Source: Hyalella azteca
Taxonomy: Eukaryota > Arthropoda > Malacostraca > Amphipoda > Hyalellidae
DNA length: 64,000 bases
Direction: 5' to 3'
Assembly: GCF_000764305.2 (NCBI RefSeq)
Contig: NW_025931637.1
Coordinates: forward strand, 372,001 to 436,000
Made by a program: the position numbers and the translations under genes. Of this stretch, positions 1 through 11,799 are shown in pieces. Every line of letters starts with the position of its first letter. Position 1 is the stretch's first letter. The notes under the pieces are model-generated. The model was not told where the DNA came from. It made no database searches and saw only the letters and a program-made list of their open reading frames with translations.

Positions 1-887
1 CGATAACGGTAATAAAGTGTCCAGTTCAACCAAGCTCATACTTAATGAATGTCGCGTGGTACAATTTGTTTTAAGCTTGCTTTCTCGCTGTTATATCTTT
101 TCCTCTCTTCACTACCTTCCTCCATTTCCTCTTCACTACCATCCTTCATCTACAATCATTTCATATTCTTTTGACCATTTCTCAATTTACCTCAATTACA
201 TCACTTATCACATTGTAACATCTCCCTAAATCCTGTAATTCTCACCAATCCTTTTCCCCACCTCATCCCCGTCCCCCCACCCGGGTCGTCTCGTAGGAAG
301 TGACATCGCAGTTCAGCGCTCCGTCCGCCGCGCTGGACCGCGGATCTGCGACGAGCGTCAACTTTGCTACAAAATTTGGTCCAGGAAATTCTTGTATATT
401 CCTGAGGCCCGATGATAGCCATTATTACTTAGAATGATTCGTCGTTGGGCTGGATATTGAATTATTGGCTTATAAAATATTAGTTTTTAGGAATAACTAT
501 ATTTTGACTTTTGGAAAATGACTAATTTTGTCCAAAAAATTTTCTACAGGGAAACAAGGAAATTTGTGTTCAAATCACTTGACTTAAGAGCATTAGTTTT
601 CTTATATTAGATTTGTAACACGGGTCATTAAAAAGATCCAGGCAAGACTTACAATAAGATCAGGAGAGGCTTATTGACTATCTTCCCCAATTTAATATTT
701 TTTATTTAAAATCAATATTGACAGGAGAAATAAGGAACGTAAATTATTAACATTGAAAAAGAAAAAGCTCTTCATAAAGTGGTTTTGACCAATAGAATTT
801 ATCAGGAGGTTCTATCAATATTTGAGTGGCTATCTGAATTTGTAGTGGTATTACATAATATCACAGAAATTTAATTCAGAAAGGAAC
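1..887. other. Left flank, no gene recognised
   Basis: Mostly AT-rich sequence. A pyrimidine-rich stretch lies at about 80-290 on the plus strand and a short GC-rich piece at about 270-360. The short open frames here have no recognisable domain. I see no supportable gene. Confidence 0.5.
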
Positions 888-888
888 T

Positions 889-1190
889 TACACGCTCGAA
901 ATTAAAGTAAGCCATACAATAACACTGCTATAGGACGCAGCCATTCCCACCAATATGCTAATCATGAACTGAAACATAAATCCTGATTTCAAGAATTCAT
1001 ACAAATCCACGAAATTAGTGATGGAAAATTTTGCCAGAGCTCCAACGCGTATACGCGAGACCGTTTCTCCGGCAGCCGCGGCGTCAGATGAAAATGTGTC
1101 AGCGCTGCAGGCAAGAAGAAACATAAATTGTGCTGACAGCTCCTGTGCGATGTTGATGATAACATCATCAGCAGTATGAACTGTTTTCAT
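889..1190 (-). CDS. Candidate exon of a multi-pass membrane protein, possibly a gustatory-receptor-like chemoreceptor
   Basis: A 100-codon open frame ends at a good splice donor (GTAAGT, minus strand, next to position 888), so it may be an internal or penultimate exon. The peptide has hydrophobic segments: one near AQFMFLLAC and a longer one covering FMFQFMISILVGMAASYSS. The arrangement, with an amphipathic stretch, a phenylalanine-rich helix and a Tyr-containing helix near the end, resembles the C-terminal part of arthropod gustatory receptors, but the classical TYhhhhhQF signature is not intact (ASYSSVIVW instead). The upstream limit is unclear: candidate acceptors lie near 1145 and 1208, and the ATG at 1190 may not be a true start. 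No neighbouring exon was identified. It could also be a chance frame; the family call is a guess from hydropathy. Confidence 0.3.
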
Positions 1191-3285
1191 CCTTTTTTAG
1201 GTGATTCTAATTGGTGCCAATAGGACGTACTATACTACTAATAAATAACATCAATTCTGTGCGTTATCAATGATTTGAGCGTAAATTTAATAAGAAACTA
1301 ATGATAGTTCAAATTTGATCTGTTGTATCATATTAGCTTTGGCAGACTGAACAATGTCGAATGTGATTCGTAAGCATACAGAAATGTTTTTTCTATGCTT
1401 GTAGAAATTAACAACTTACTGATTTGGGAGTTGAAATGCTTATGGAACGCATGTCGAAAAATTTACGTTCGTTCCATCACGACATAGAGACATAATTCTA
1501 GACAGTAAACCAAACTAAAATATAAATTTTTAAAGTATTCAAGTTTACAGCAAACAATTGAATACATGATAATTATTATTGATGTGCCCTGTTTGTATTA
1601 ATTTGAACTTAGCAATTATTGACCAAACAATTAAAAAGGCAATTATTGACCAAAACCTCCCGTTTTAAGTGTTATGTTGAATAAAAATATTAAGGAGCTT
1701 ATTTATTTGAAGATTCAAATTTTGTGCCGTACGTGGATGGACTGCGTTTCCAACTGATGATCATCCGGTCTAAAGAATATTTAAAAGCTAACTTTTAGAG
1801 AGGACCAAGAAGCTATGCTTTCAGTAAATTGAACTTATCGGAACAATTAATGGAAAGTCCCAGCCCTCGAATAATTAAGGTATCAATTAATTTTATTTGA
1901 TGTAGAGGCACAATAATAAAGTTTCAAGTATGACTGTAGTCCTTATATAGGCCTGGACTGGTAAAAAGTTATCTGAGCTAAATGAACTGAGAGTTTAGTT
2001 CAGAGAATATATATAATTATAAGAGTTAGAAGGAACATAAAGAAGGAATGATTTGAAGAATGAGAGCATCTTGCGATAAATGAGACATGCACCAGGCAAA
2101 TCTTCTATCTGGATGAATTTTGCGGTCAAGTATAGCTTGTATGACTGTAATGATAATATTTAATCATCGCTTGACCATATTTTTTAAAGAGGAAATTCAG
2201 TAACAGAGGAAGACCAAAAGTTCTGAGAACAAATATAAGTGTATATCAAAAGGCTTGTTTTCTGACGCTGATTTTACACGCACCATGCAGCAGGATCTAA
2301 TGTACCTGTTAAAAATACAGAATATAATCGAAATCTCAACTTGCAAGTTCAAGATAAACTGCGAATATCACTCAGGGAACAACATTAAGAATTGTATGGA
2401 TTAGTTTGTAGAAGAATAATTGTACGAATTGTAATCGAAAGAATATCTTTCAGGTTTAGTATAAACTGCGTATATCACACCAGAAACATGCTGCGCTACA
2501 CCTGCTCCGCGCGTTTACAGTTGAAGTCGCTGCTTTCTCATGCAGGGTTGACGTCCCGCCGATGATTTGTAGATTCTTGACGACGCATTTACTGGTGTGA
2601 CGTCGCGTATCATCGGCGCTGGTATCATCAGAATCAGCATCTGCAATGAGACGAAACTGTGCATGCGATTTACTTAGGAACTAGTGCGTACCGACCATAT
2701 ATCTCGTTTCTAAGTTTAATCATTGCTGTAGATAGAACGCAGATTCAGTGCGAGTGCACTGAATGAACACAGGTTCTATAATCTGTTTACTTTTCCTACA
2801 AATATCATACGGGATAGAATAAGTTAAAAGACGCAGTTAGTTTACTTTGGCAAATTTTTCATAATCATCGATTTCAACATATTTACATTTTGCCCAGGTA
2901 AAATATTGTTGTAACTTGAGTATAGGAATCCTGGCCCAATTATTCTTGTCTATAAAATTACGCATACACGATCTTAATTAATTTGTAGCATCTTTTGTAC
3001 GGAAATAAACTTCTCACCTTCAAATACTTGACATCAGACACAAGTGCAACTCATTTCACTGCTTTCACAATCCTTTAGAGAAGCCTGCAGGTAAATGCGA
3101 TTGCTGGGAAAGCGGCACAGCATCATAAGCACAATCATGACAATCATGATTGCTCTCTCCTGAGATCGCGTAGATATTCGGCGTCATGGCTGAGAATGAT
3201 CACCACCATGCACATCGATCACCGACTGTGTATTGATATCGTGGATCAATCAGAAGAGTGCAGACGATAAACTGTTTATGATTAT
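1191..3285. other. Intergenic AT-rich stretch
   Basis: No coding region recognised. At about 2545-2625 there is an imperfect inverted repeat around GACGTC motifs (CCGCCGATGAT on one arm, ATCATCGGCG on the other). Nothing else stands out. Confidence 0.5.
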
Positions 3286-3618
3286 GCCTAAGATGATATA
3301 CTATGATCTATTATGCTCTAGATGATATATTACAATATATTATGCTCTAGATGATATACTATAATCTATAATGCTTTAGATGATATATTATAATATATTA
3401 TGCTCTAGATTATGTATTATAATCTATTATGTTCTAGATGATATACTTTAATCTATAATGTTCTAGATGATATACTATAATCTATAATACTCTAGATGAT
3501 ATACTATAATCTATTATGCTCTAGATGATATACTATAGATTCTAGATGATATACTTTAATCTATTATGCTCTATAGATGATATACTATAATCTATAATGC
3601 TCTAGATGATATATTTCA
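3286..3618. repeat. AT-rich minisatellite, unit about 28 bp
   Basis: About twelve degenerate head-to-tail copies of a unit resembling TCTAGATGATATACTATAAT followed by CTATTATGC. Unit lengths vary slightly and copies carry point changes and small deletions, for example near 3530. Confidence 0.9.
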
Positions 3619-4299
3619 TTCGGTTAAGTCGAGAGCATGGCTATTTCACATGTTCAGGACTAGGGATTAAATAGACGTGAAAATGTAAAATTGCTGATTT
3701 TTCTTAGCACTTCATTTCTAAAGACAGCGTGATTAGGCTGGTATTCACTTCGTTCTCAAGTCTTATTATCAATAAATACAGTATTTTTTACATATTATAT
3801 TGTATTTACAGACTCTTAAATACCGATCATATGAGGATGGAATTATTTGTAGGTTGATTGTATCTTTCTTACATTGTATTCTAGCTTTGGGCCTCATATG
3901 CCATATTAAAACAAACGAAGGTTGTCTTTCAAAGACTGCCACTATCATTCAGCGACAGAAAAATCTCCAAATAATTTGATAAGTAGTCCCAAATATTCAT
4001 AATCATCATTATGTTTATAAGTTAGAAAATAATCGTGCACGCAGCAAATGCTGATGGAGTTTTAAACTAAAAGCTACACATCTTGAAAACAAATGTGGTT
4101 CTGTAAGCGGTTGTGGCACAAGCTTGAAGCAAGACTGAAGCAACACGAGCTTCATTCATTTCCCTTGCTTCCGACGCTGCAATGGAAGTCACGGTACAGC
4201 AATAAATGAAGAGCAGCAGCTGCTCAGGAAGCTCACCATAATCTCGATAATTGTTTCCTGCACGACGCAGCCATGCAGCCCTGACTTCAGGGACCGAAG
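3619..4299. other. Intergenic, nothing recognised
   Basis: No supportable gene or structured repeat seen. AT-rich up to about 4100, then more balanced. Confidence 0.45.
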
Positions 4300-4552
4300 A
4301 CGCGCGCCATTCACGATAACTGAATGCGGTGCGTCATTCATATTGCCTGAATTTAGTGAACACTTGAATTCCCTACGTGAGAACGAAATGATCGTTTTTC
4401 GCGACAGCTGAATGCAGTGAGTGAATCACTGGGCCTAAATTTAGTGAACACTTGAATTCTCAGTCTGAGAATGAAGAGATTTCTATTCACGGCAATTGAA
4501 TGTCGTGTGTCATTGTGTCAATCACTGGGCCCGAATTTAGTGAACACTAAAA
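4300..4552. repeat. Three divergent direct repeats, spacing about 90 bp
   Basis: The block GAATTTAGTGAACACT recurs with its core at 4351, 4439 and 4535. Each is preceded by an AACTGAATG(C)GGTG-like segment and, in two copies, followed by CTTGAATTC. Spacing is 88 and 96 bp, so this is an old, drifting tandem repeat. Confidence 0.75.
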
Positions 4553-4904
4553 CTGCTTAGTAGCCGTTCGCAGAAGAAATAATTATTTACAGCAAAACGA
4601 AAGTTTGCAGCAAATGAAAACAATTTTGTCGACACCTTCGTATTGCCTTTCTTATTGCAGCCTCTGCGGCAAAATGAATGTTAGATAGCAGGCAGAATGT
4701 TGTACGCAAATAACAAATAAGGAAATAGATATGCAGACCGCATGTCTTCGTCTAATATTAAACTGGTCGACGTTCAATTGCAACACATTATTTCAAAGCC
4801 CTAGTTTGTCTAGCTTCGATATATTCAAAATAATTTTACATATAACGAATTATGGTTAAGAAAAATGGCAATAACTCATCGATGAAGGCAATCTGAGAGG
4901 AAAA

Positions 4905-5382
4905 GAAAACCGTGAGGAGTTCCAGAACTGTTCCTCCCAAAACCTTTTGTTCGGAGTGCCAGAATGTCCCCAAGAACATTCGAGAGGAGTTTTAAAAACA
5001 CCTCTCCCCAAAGAACCTTTGAGGAGTTCCAGAAGACCCCAAGAAGACCCGTGAGATTGTGCAGCACGGAGCAGTGCGCGATGGTGGCCCCAAGACACGT
5101 AAAGACACGCAAAAACACCAAGACACGTAAAGACACGTGAAGGCACCAAGAGTCGTAAAGACACGTCTTCCAGAAGACCCCCAAGAAGACCCGTGAGATT
5201 GTGCAGCACGAAGCAGTGCGCGATGGTGGCCCCAAGACACGTAAAGACACGTAAAAACACCAAGACACGTAAAGACACGTAACGACACCAAGAGTCTTAA
5301 AGGCACATGTTCCAGAAGACCCCCAAGAAGACCCGCGAGAATGTGAAACACGAAGCAGTGCGCGATGGTGGCCCCAAGACAG
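4905..5382. repeat. Compound minisatellite, about 140-bp higher-order unit
   Basis: Three copies of a roughly 140-bp unit, with recognisable starts (GTGAGATTGTGCAGCAC or variant) at about 5051, 5191 and 5334. Each contains smaller internal repeats of AAGACACGTAAAGACACG. The last copy runs directly into the arginine-rich candidate exon at 5383: every copy carries GCGATGGTGGCCCCAAGAC, which is also the sequence just before that exon. Long minus-strand open frames across this block are by-products of the repeat. Confidence 0.85.
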
Positions 5383-5541
5383 CCTCGGCGCAGGTCGGTC
5401 GCGCGTGTCACGCTCGAAGGCGTTGAGGCCCGGCGGCGTGGCGTGCGCCAAGACGCGCGTCCACCGCCGTGCGCAAGAAGCAAACCAAGACGGCGCGTGT
5501 CGTTTTCGCCGCATGCCTCGCTGGAGCACATAAACGCTCAG
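5383..5541 (+). CDS. Candidate internal exon, arginine-rich with an RVSF (PP1-docking-like) motif
   Basis: 159 nt, exactly 53 codons, between an AG at 5381-5382 and a strong donor (CAG then GTGGGAAG) at 5541/5542. The peptide is very basic and contains the segment KPRRRVSFSPHASLEHI; RVSF fits the RVxF consensus used by protein phosphatase 1 regulators. Base composition is much richer in GC than the surroundings. The polypyrimidine tract before the AG is poor, so the true start may lie upstream in the repeat. The family is not recognised. The opposite strand is also open here, which lowers confidence. Confidence 0.3.
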
Positions 5542-5559
5542 GTGGGAAGGGGGCCGAGT

Positions 5560-5622
5560 GCGCTGGAAGGGGGCGGTGGTGTTGGTGAAGGTGGCGGTGG
5601 TGTTGGTGACGGCACTTGGTTC
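5560..5622. repeat. Short GGTGGTGTTGGTGA repeat
   Basis: Two to three copies of a G/T-rich 21-bp unit immediately downstream of the candidate exon donor. Confidence 0.6.
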
Positions 5623-5639
5623 CAGCATGGCGGACTGCG

Positions 5640-6095
5640 CGATAAAATGTAAATTATGGAAAAGGGAGAAAATACAGAATGGCGAAGGCAGGGGTATTGT
5701 GAAGGAAGGGAAGAATGAATGAAAAGTTGTGGGGATTATAAAGAAAGAGCAATGAGCTGAGAGTAGGAAATTTAAGCATGGTTGTCTGTGGGATTCAAGT
5801 GTAAAGTTGATGTAGGGATGAATAGGGATAAAGAATTTGGAGGGAATATAAAGGGGAGTAAAAGAACGGAATGAAGATCGCTTAGAGAAGAGGTAGTCAT
5901 ATTGAAAAGCCACGTTATAAATTTTGAAATCAAGCGTACCATGAAAAATAGTGCAAATAATTTCTTTACACAATCAAAATATATGAGAGAACAATATTAA
6001 AGGAGAGGAGGGCAAAAAAAGTGAAGTGCAGGTAGACTAATTGGAGCTTGCGAGAGAAGAGACAAGGCTGTAGCGGAGAACTGTGTGGTTAGGGA
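5640..6095. other. Purine-rich strand, no gene
   Basis: The plus strand is strongly enriched in A and G for about 450 bp and continues into the GGAGGAGAGGG repeat. No convincing coding region. Confidence 0.6.
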
Positions 6096-6240
6096 ACAAG
6101 CTAGGGAGAGGAGAGGGTACAAGCTAGGGGGAGGAGAGGGAACAAGCTAGGGGGAGGAGAGGGAAGAAGCTAGGGGGAGGAGAGGGAACAAGCTAGGGCA
6201 AGGAGAGGGGACACGCTAGGGGGAGGAGAGGGGGAGAAAA
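6096..6240. repeat. Purine minisatellite, unit 23 bp
   Basis: About six copies of a unit containing ACAAGCTAGGGGGAGGAGAG, with single-base variation (TACAAG, GAAGAAG). Confidence 0.9.
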
Positions 6241-6654
6241 GTAATTACAGTAGGAGTCGCGCGGCGGAAGTGGTTGCTGGATCTGGTGCGGAGTCCGCGT
6301 AGGATATAAAGGATGTAGAAACGACCGACGAACGTGCGGACGACGGAAGCAATAAAGAGAACTGAGTTTTGGCAAGACAGAGCGTTTAGTGGTCGTGTAT
6401 TTCTAGACCAACCGAGTGAGACATCGCCCGGCTGCTTTACATCATAGACTGCGTATCATCATACGCTCGATGCTCCATCACAGCCTGCGTATCATTTATG
6501 AAGCATCGCATCAGTTCACAGCCTGCGTATCACGGTACGCTGGCATTATAATTTTTTCAGCCAGCTCTATCCTCGCTTTAGTTTGGCATTTTTCTATCGA
6601 TTAATAAGCTAATTAAACACTCAAACGCAGCTAAAGTTGTGAAGCGTGTCAGAA

Positions 6655-6790
6655 ACAAGCGTGTGAAGGAGACACACTCCATCACAGTGGTGGAGTGTGG
6701 CGACACTAAGCGTGTGAAGAAGGCACACGCCATCGCAGTGGTGGAGTGTGGCGGCACTAAGCGTGTGAAGGAGACACACGCTGCACCCGC
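6655..6790. repeat. 51-bp tandem repeat, about 2.7 copies
   Basis: Units begin AAGCGTGTGAAGRAGRCACA and end GTGGTGGAGTGTGGCGRCAC. The period of 51 bp is 17 codons and the plus strand stays open through the array, but there is no recognisable protein around it. Confidence 0.8.
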
Positions 6791-6829
6791 TGAGCTGTGA
6801 CCGAATAGCTGCTCGACCATACGTTACAA

Positions 6830-6985
6830 CTTCTTAATCCTCCTCTAACTTCTCCTATTCCTCCTCCTCTTCCTTCCACCTCCACCTACTTCTACTTCCC
6901 ATTATCCCCCAACCATTCTACCACTTCTCCCTGCTCCGTCTCTTTCACCATACCTTATCGTTCCCGCCTCCCACTATTGCACTTC
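6830..6985. other. Pyrimidine-rich tract
   Basis: The plus strand is almost wholly C and T (CTCCTATTCCTCCTCCTC and similar). It mirrors the purine-rich tract at 5640-6240 in strand bias. Confidence 0.7.
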
Positions 6986-6989
6986 TCAT

Positions 6990-9470
6990 TCAATGTTCTT
7001 AATTTACAACTCTATTCTCAATCGTGCAAGTTTTTCCGCTGTTAAAATTAAAATTATATATAATCAAGAGGCGGGTTGCGATTTCCTCTCCGCTATTTTT
7101 TTCATTGATTTTCAAGATCGTCATAGCTTAAATAAATTACCGAGTTACAACATATTTAATATATTTGTGTCCGCGTAGGAAATTGGATGATTTGCGCTAT
7201 CAAGACAAGAGGCCAAACTCATCCGATTATTGCTAATTAAATAGTTTATGAAATAACTATTTAGTCTGTATTGCTTTTGAGTATCTATCTAGTTCTAGGC
7301 ACGGATTTAATGTAAACGATACAAATCGACTCAACGTTCAATTTGGATTTTAAAAAGTTTAATTTTAAAAAGTTTAACAACTACACCTGCTTTGCTATTG
7401 GAGAAGTATAACCTTACTCGTATTTCATTACTTATGCTTCTTAATTATAAATTGATTTACCTACAAATAATTTTCCAAAGTGCTCGTTTAGCAACGACGT
7501 CGCATGGGATATCTGGGACGAGTATTTGACGGTTATTCACTTGACGTTGGGAACTAAAATTAATTTTAAAGAGGTAAGCAATGACTTCATTAAATGACCG
7601 AAATATAAACGAAACATAGAAATTTTTTCAAGATAATAATAAGGTTTTATGGTAGGCACATTTTTCTGTGCAGCATCGTTTGCTTCCGTGAGGCATTAGG
7701 CACAGAATGGTCCGTAATGACCAATCATAAAGCACAGAATTTACATCAATAAAAAAATATCCTATAGAAGTAATAGATTTACTCGTCGCTTCTTGTTGAA
7801 ACGGGATTTTTTACCTATAACATCTGCGGTCTGTATTTTCAACAAGTGTGCATTGGAGATATATCCTTAAGTTAAGGATCCAGCGGAAGGAGCTCCCGGG
7901 TACAGGTGTGCAGGACTTGTACACTTGCGCTACTACACAGGTTCAGGAGAGATCGTCAACAAAAGGTATTCTTTATTCCGTTAAAAGATAAAAGTTTTAT
8001 TACCGGTCAAACTTCATCACTTATGTATATAAATTATGCTGGTCAGACCCAAATGTTCATTGAACGAACACATGACCCTTATAGATACAGGAAACGCATC
8101 CGTTAATGTTGTTCATATATAAGCGTATATATTTTCTTATCACTATAGAGGTTAACGCTAATTTAATAACACGATTGCATGCCTACAGAACTATTCATTC
8201 TCTTAGTTTTTTAAATAATGCTCAAATAATCTTAAGCAGTTATGTAAATTGACAAAATACCTGCTTGAGAGGCCTCCTTTATAAAAGTTTATAAACAGTC
8301 TCAATGACGTTGTTGATTCACAAACTCTATGAAAATGATATATTAGACTTGAATTTTGTTTCCCTCTAAACGACTGTAGCGAATGAGGTTTAAATTTTCC
8401 CCACCGTACGCTTCAACAAATATAAATATTTTTTAATTCGGTGGCTTGTTTCCCACAGCACCATCATCGCAACGCCAAAGTTCCGCAATGGACTTTCGTA
8501 CCACCTGCTCTACTCCAAAAACGTCAACTCATCACAGCCTTACCTCCACACTTGCCCATTCTAACCCTCCCCTGTCGAATGACTGCGCATGCATGATTCC
8601 TGAAATTCCGAACCGGAATTTCAGATTTCAGATAATAAATAAGTTCCGAAACTTTCCTAAGAAGATATAGGATGGGAATCTCTGGTGAATAATATGATAA
8701 ATTATAATTTCTGTTAACCGCCAATGGATATGAAACACTTTAGTAATAACGAACGTTGTTTTAGGTTGAGTTGACCTTATTCGAAATGTCTAAGGAAGTA
8801 AATTTTCATTATGTTCATTACAAATCTTTGAAAATGATCAATCCGAAATAGAAATCTGGAAATTCAAATATTGGAAAAGTGTGCAAAATTAGGACGCCAT
8901 AATCACATCTCACATTGTAGTTTACCTTAATTAATCGTCCTGTGCCATATAAGCATATACATACAGCGATCATTTGTTATCCGTACGCAGAAGGCATGGA
9001 GATTGCGTACGAAATAATTGACTATAATTTTGAACTAGTTATTTCAACCAAGTCCTAATTCACACGGCCAATGTTTATGCTGCACATATCTAGAATTCTT
9101 ACATGGCCAACTTTAAGATTGTAAGTTTTCTTATTTTATATTTTTTCCTTGTGTGAGCTGAAAAAATATATCCACCTATTTATCGAATTTCTGGAAATTG
9201 ATTATTTGAATGTGGTTGTTACAAAGCGTGATTTTTCAGAGTATTTGGAAGCGAATGAATGTTTTTAACATTACTCCTTAGAATGGAACATGCAAAATAA
9301 TACCTGTATATGCATAAATTTTCCTCGTCATCATTGACACAAAAGGAAACTTGGCACTGCACCTGACGCTCTCCATCCTCTCAGCACGTCATTGTTCTCA
9401 CGAATTCCCGCACGATGAAGCACTGGAAAACGAACTAAAAAAACTGCTGAGGACACCTGCTCGACCGGCA
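6990..9470. other. Intergenic, no gene recognised
   Basis: AT-rich sequence with only short open frames that show no domain, no composition bias and no matching splice sites. Confidence 0.5.
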
Positions 9471-9479
9471 CATTCCTCG

Positions 9480-9745
9480 ACTCGTACAGGCGATCGATCG
9501 CAGAGCCATCGTAATAACTGCGTGACTCCAACGATCGATCGATGAGGCAGCAGCGTGGAATATGTACAACGATCTGACTGCGGGGATCGTCCTAACAACT
9601 GCACGGCTTCAATGATCGAAAGATGTGTAGTGTCGTGGAATATACAACGATCCGACCGAGAAATCGTACTAATAACTGGATCAACTTCAAGGATCGATTA
9701 TTGCGGCTTCGTCCTACACCGCATTAATCGATGATCTGACTGCGA
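9480..9745. repeat. Degenerate tandem repeat rich in CGATCGAT
   Basis: Roughly three diverged copies of a unit of about 95 bp containing ACGATCYGACYGCG, ATCGTMCTAAYAACTG and a GGATCGATTA/ATGATCGAAA block. The small plus and minus frames here are by-products. Confidence 0.6.
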
Positions 9746-9759
9746 ATTTGAAAAACAAA

Positions 9760-11390
9760 TAACTCGAGTGAGATATAAGTGACTGAATGTTACTCGCTTT
9801 TTTGACATGAGTTAGTCAAATTTCAGCTATGCATTGAATACGTAACTAATTGGGCGGTAGTGCGATTTCTGGGCCACGCATTTGTAAAAAGTTCATCATA
9901 TTCGAAGATGGCTGGATCATTAATTTTCCTGAAATTTACGTGCAACATGTTGAGAAAAATAATTATAATTGTAAAAATTAAAGCAAACTATATATTCCTG
10001 CGATTTACAATATAAAATTCTGAGACTTATCCGATGAAAAAAGACAAATAATTATAACATGGCAAATCTAAATAAAACTTATAATCGTTATTTCGATATC
10101 TCGCGATTTATGGTTGGCCTCTGCTGTGCCTGCGATAATTTGGTTGTTATTTACTCTGAAATATTCGTCGTGTATACGAAAGCATCACAGTAGCGTAACA
10201 GGCACGTTATATAAGGCACACGCATAATTCAGACTCATTTTCTGTTTTTAGATCGCGCTGATATTCAAACTCATTAGTATTAGTAAAAATGTAACTGGAA
10301 ATAGAAATTCTAATTGGATTTTTGATCAATTGGAGGATAGCCTCCCCCCGTACGCCTCTGATTTTATGATAATTTGTATCGGGGCCGCGGCCTTCCTTCG
10401 CCGATGGCGAGGAGCTGGGGTAGGAAAATTCTTTCGCTTGGAGGTGAAATTCCCATTGTTAAAGTTTCGTCTCACGCCAATGTTCGAAGTTTTAAGAAAA
10501 TGTGTTGCGTGCTAAATAAAATCAAGGTCTATCTTCTAGAAATATTTAATTGCATTATTGAAAATTAATTGGAATATATGACATATTATAACGAAATATC
10601 TCGTATGAAAACTTATTTGCAATTCACATTTTTCCAAAATTTAGACAAAACATTCAAGTTCTCCAGGCATTTGTTCCTAGAATAAAAAAAATTGTAGCTG
10701 TCCTTTGAAGTAGATGCCGGAATAACTTTGTTGAGTTTCTGTTCAAGTTGCTTCCGCGCCTGCCGAGTTTCTAGAACGTCCAGGCCAAGCTAATAAAAAT
10801 GGCTTCCGTCATTCAATCCAGACTTCGGTCTCGGCAAAATGGATGTGCGTTTCGTCCATTCAGAATTGCTAGTAAATATCTTTGAAATGTCGTCGCTGCG
10901 ACTATGGCCTCACACTCCGCAGAAAGAACACAGAATATAAAAGATAAATAGTGACCCGAAAAAATTCGAGGACGCAGGAAAAACGAACTGAATTCGAGAA
11001 CATTTCGTCCGAAATCATTATTGACTTCCGGAGGCAGAAAACCGAGGGTCATGCAAATATACGGTACTTCGGAATAAATCTTTGAATTATGTCAACATAT
11101 GGGCATAAATAATCATGGCATATGGATATTATTAAAATCAAAAAATGACCAAAAATTCACATATAATGTTTTATACTATTAATTGAAAGATGAATATTTT
11201 ATGAGTAGGTCTAAGCAAGCTGCAGTGCATGAGAAGCGAAAAAGCTTTAAGCCAATGAATATATAGGTACAAACAAGTATGGAAGCAATTCATGGTTGAA
11301 CGATCTTACAAAAACTGAATCAAACATCTAAGCCTTCCATTTGCTTTCGACTGAGTAAAATTCTATTCAAGTTGCGAATAAACGATTTAG
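9760..11390. other. Intergenic, one GC-rich island
   Basis: No gene recognised. A GC-richer patch lies at about 10345-10460; one phrase (GGAGGTGAAATTC) recalls rRNA but the match does not extend. Confidence 0.45.
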
Positions 11391-11396
11391 AAGGAA

Positions 11397-11795
11397 TTTA
11401 AAAGCAAAGAAAACGCAAAGCAAATTCATCATATCGATATTGAAAACGTTTCTGAGTCCAGCTCCATCATCAGCTCGACAATCTAAAAATGAGTACAATC
11501 ATTTTATAATTCAAAATTCTAAGTCAGACATTGAAACCTAAAAAGACTTACAACAAAACAACCTTCAATCGAAAACCAGTACTCTCGGGATTGAGTACTG
11601 GTTTTCCGCGTGTACTGGTTTTTGATTTAAGGTTATTTTGTTTCTGGTCTTTATTGGTTTTAATATATAACTAAGAATTTTGAATTATAGAATGATTGTA
11701 TTCATCTTTACAGTGTCGAACTGATGGAGCAGTACTCCGAAACGTTTTCAATATCGACATGGTGAATTTGCTTTGCGTTTTTTTTTTTTTTTTTT
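11397..11795. repeat. Long imperfect inverted repeat, Penelope-type with hammerhead-like cores
   Basis: The left arm (about 11397-11520) is the imperfect reverse complement of the right arm (about 11670-11795). The inner part (11560-11630) is itself palindromic around GAGTACTGGTTTTC. Each arm carries CTGATG, a short GC stem and GAAAC: minus strand CTGATGA at 11473-11467 with GAAA at 11452-11449, and plus strand CTGATGG at 11721 with GAAA at 11739-11742. This spacing matches the conserved core of hammerhead ribozymes, which established work reports in Penelope-like retroelements. Helices I and III are not convincing by eye. The right arm ends in a T-run at about 11780-11799. A related sequence lies at about 29800-29868. 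Confidence 0.6.
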
Positions 11796-11799
11796 TTGA

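Noticed and set aside
4876..5973. 365-codon minus-strand open frame
   Set aside because: It crosses tandem repeats and AT-rich flank, has no coherent domain, and the repeat unit itself explains its length.
10330..10480. Possible 18S rRNA fragment
   Set aside because: A short GGAGGTGAAATTC phrase is shared but flanking bases do not follow the rRNA sequence.
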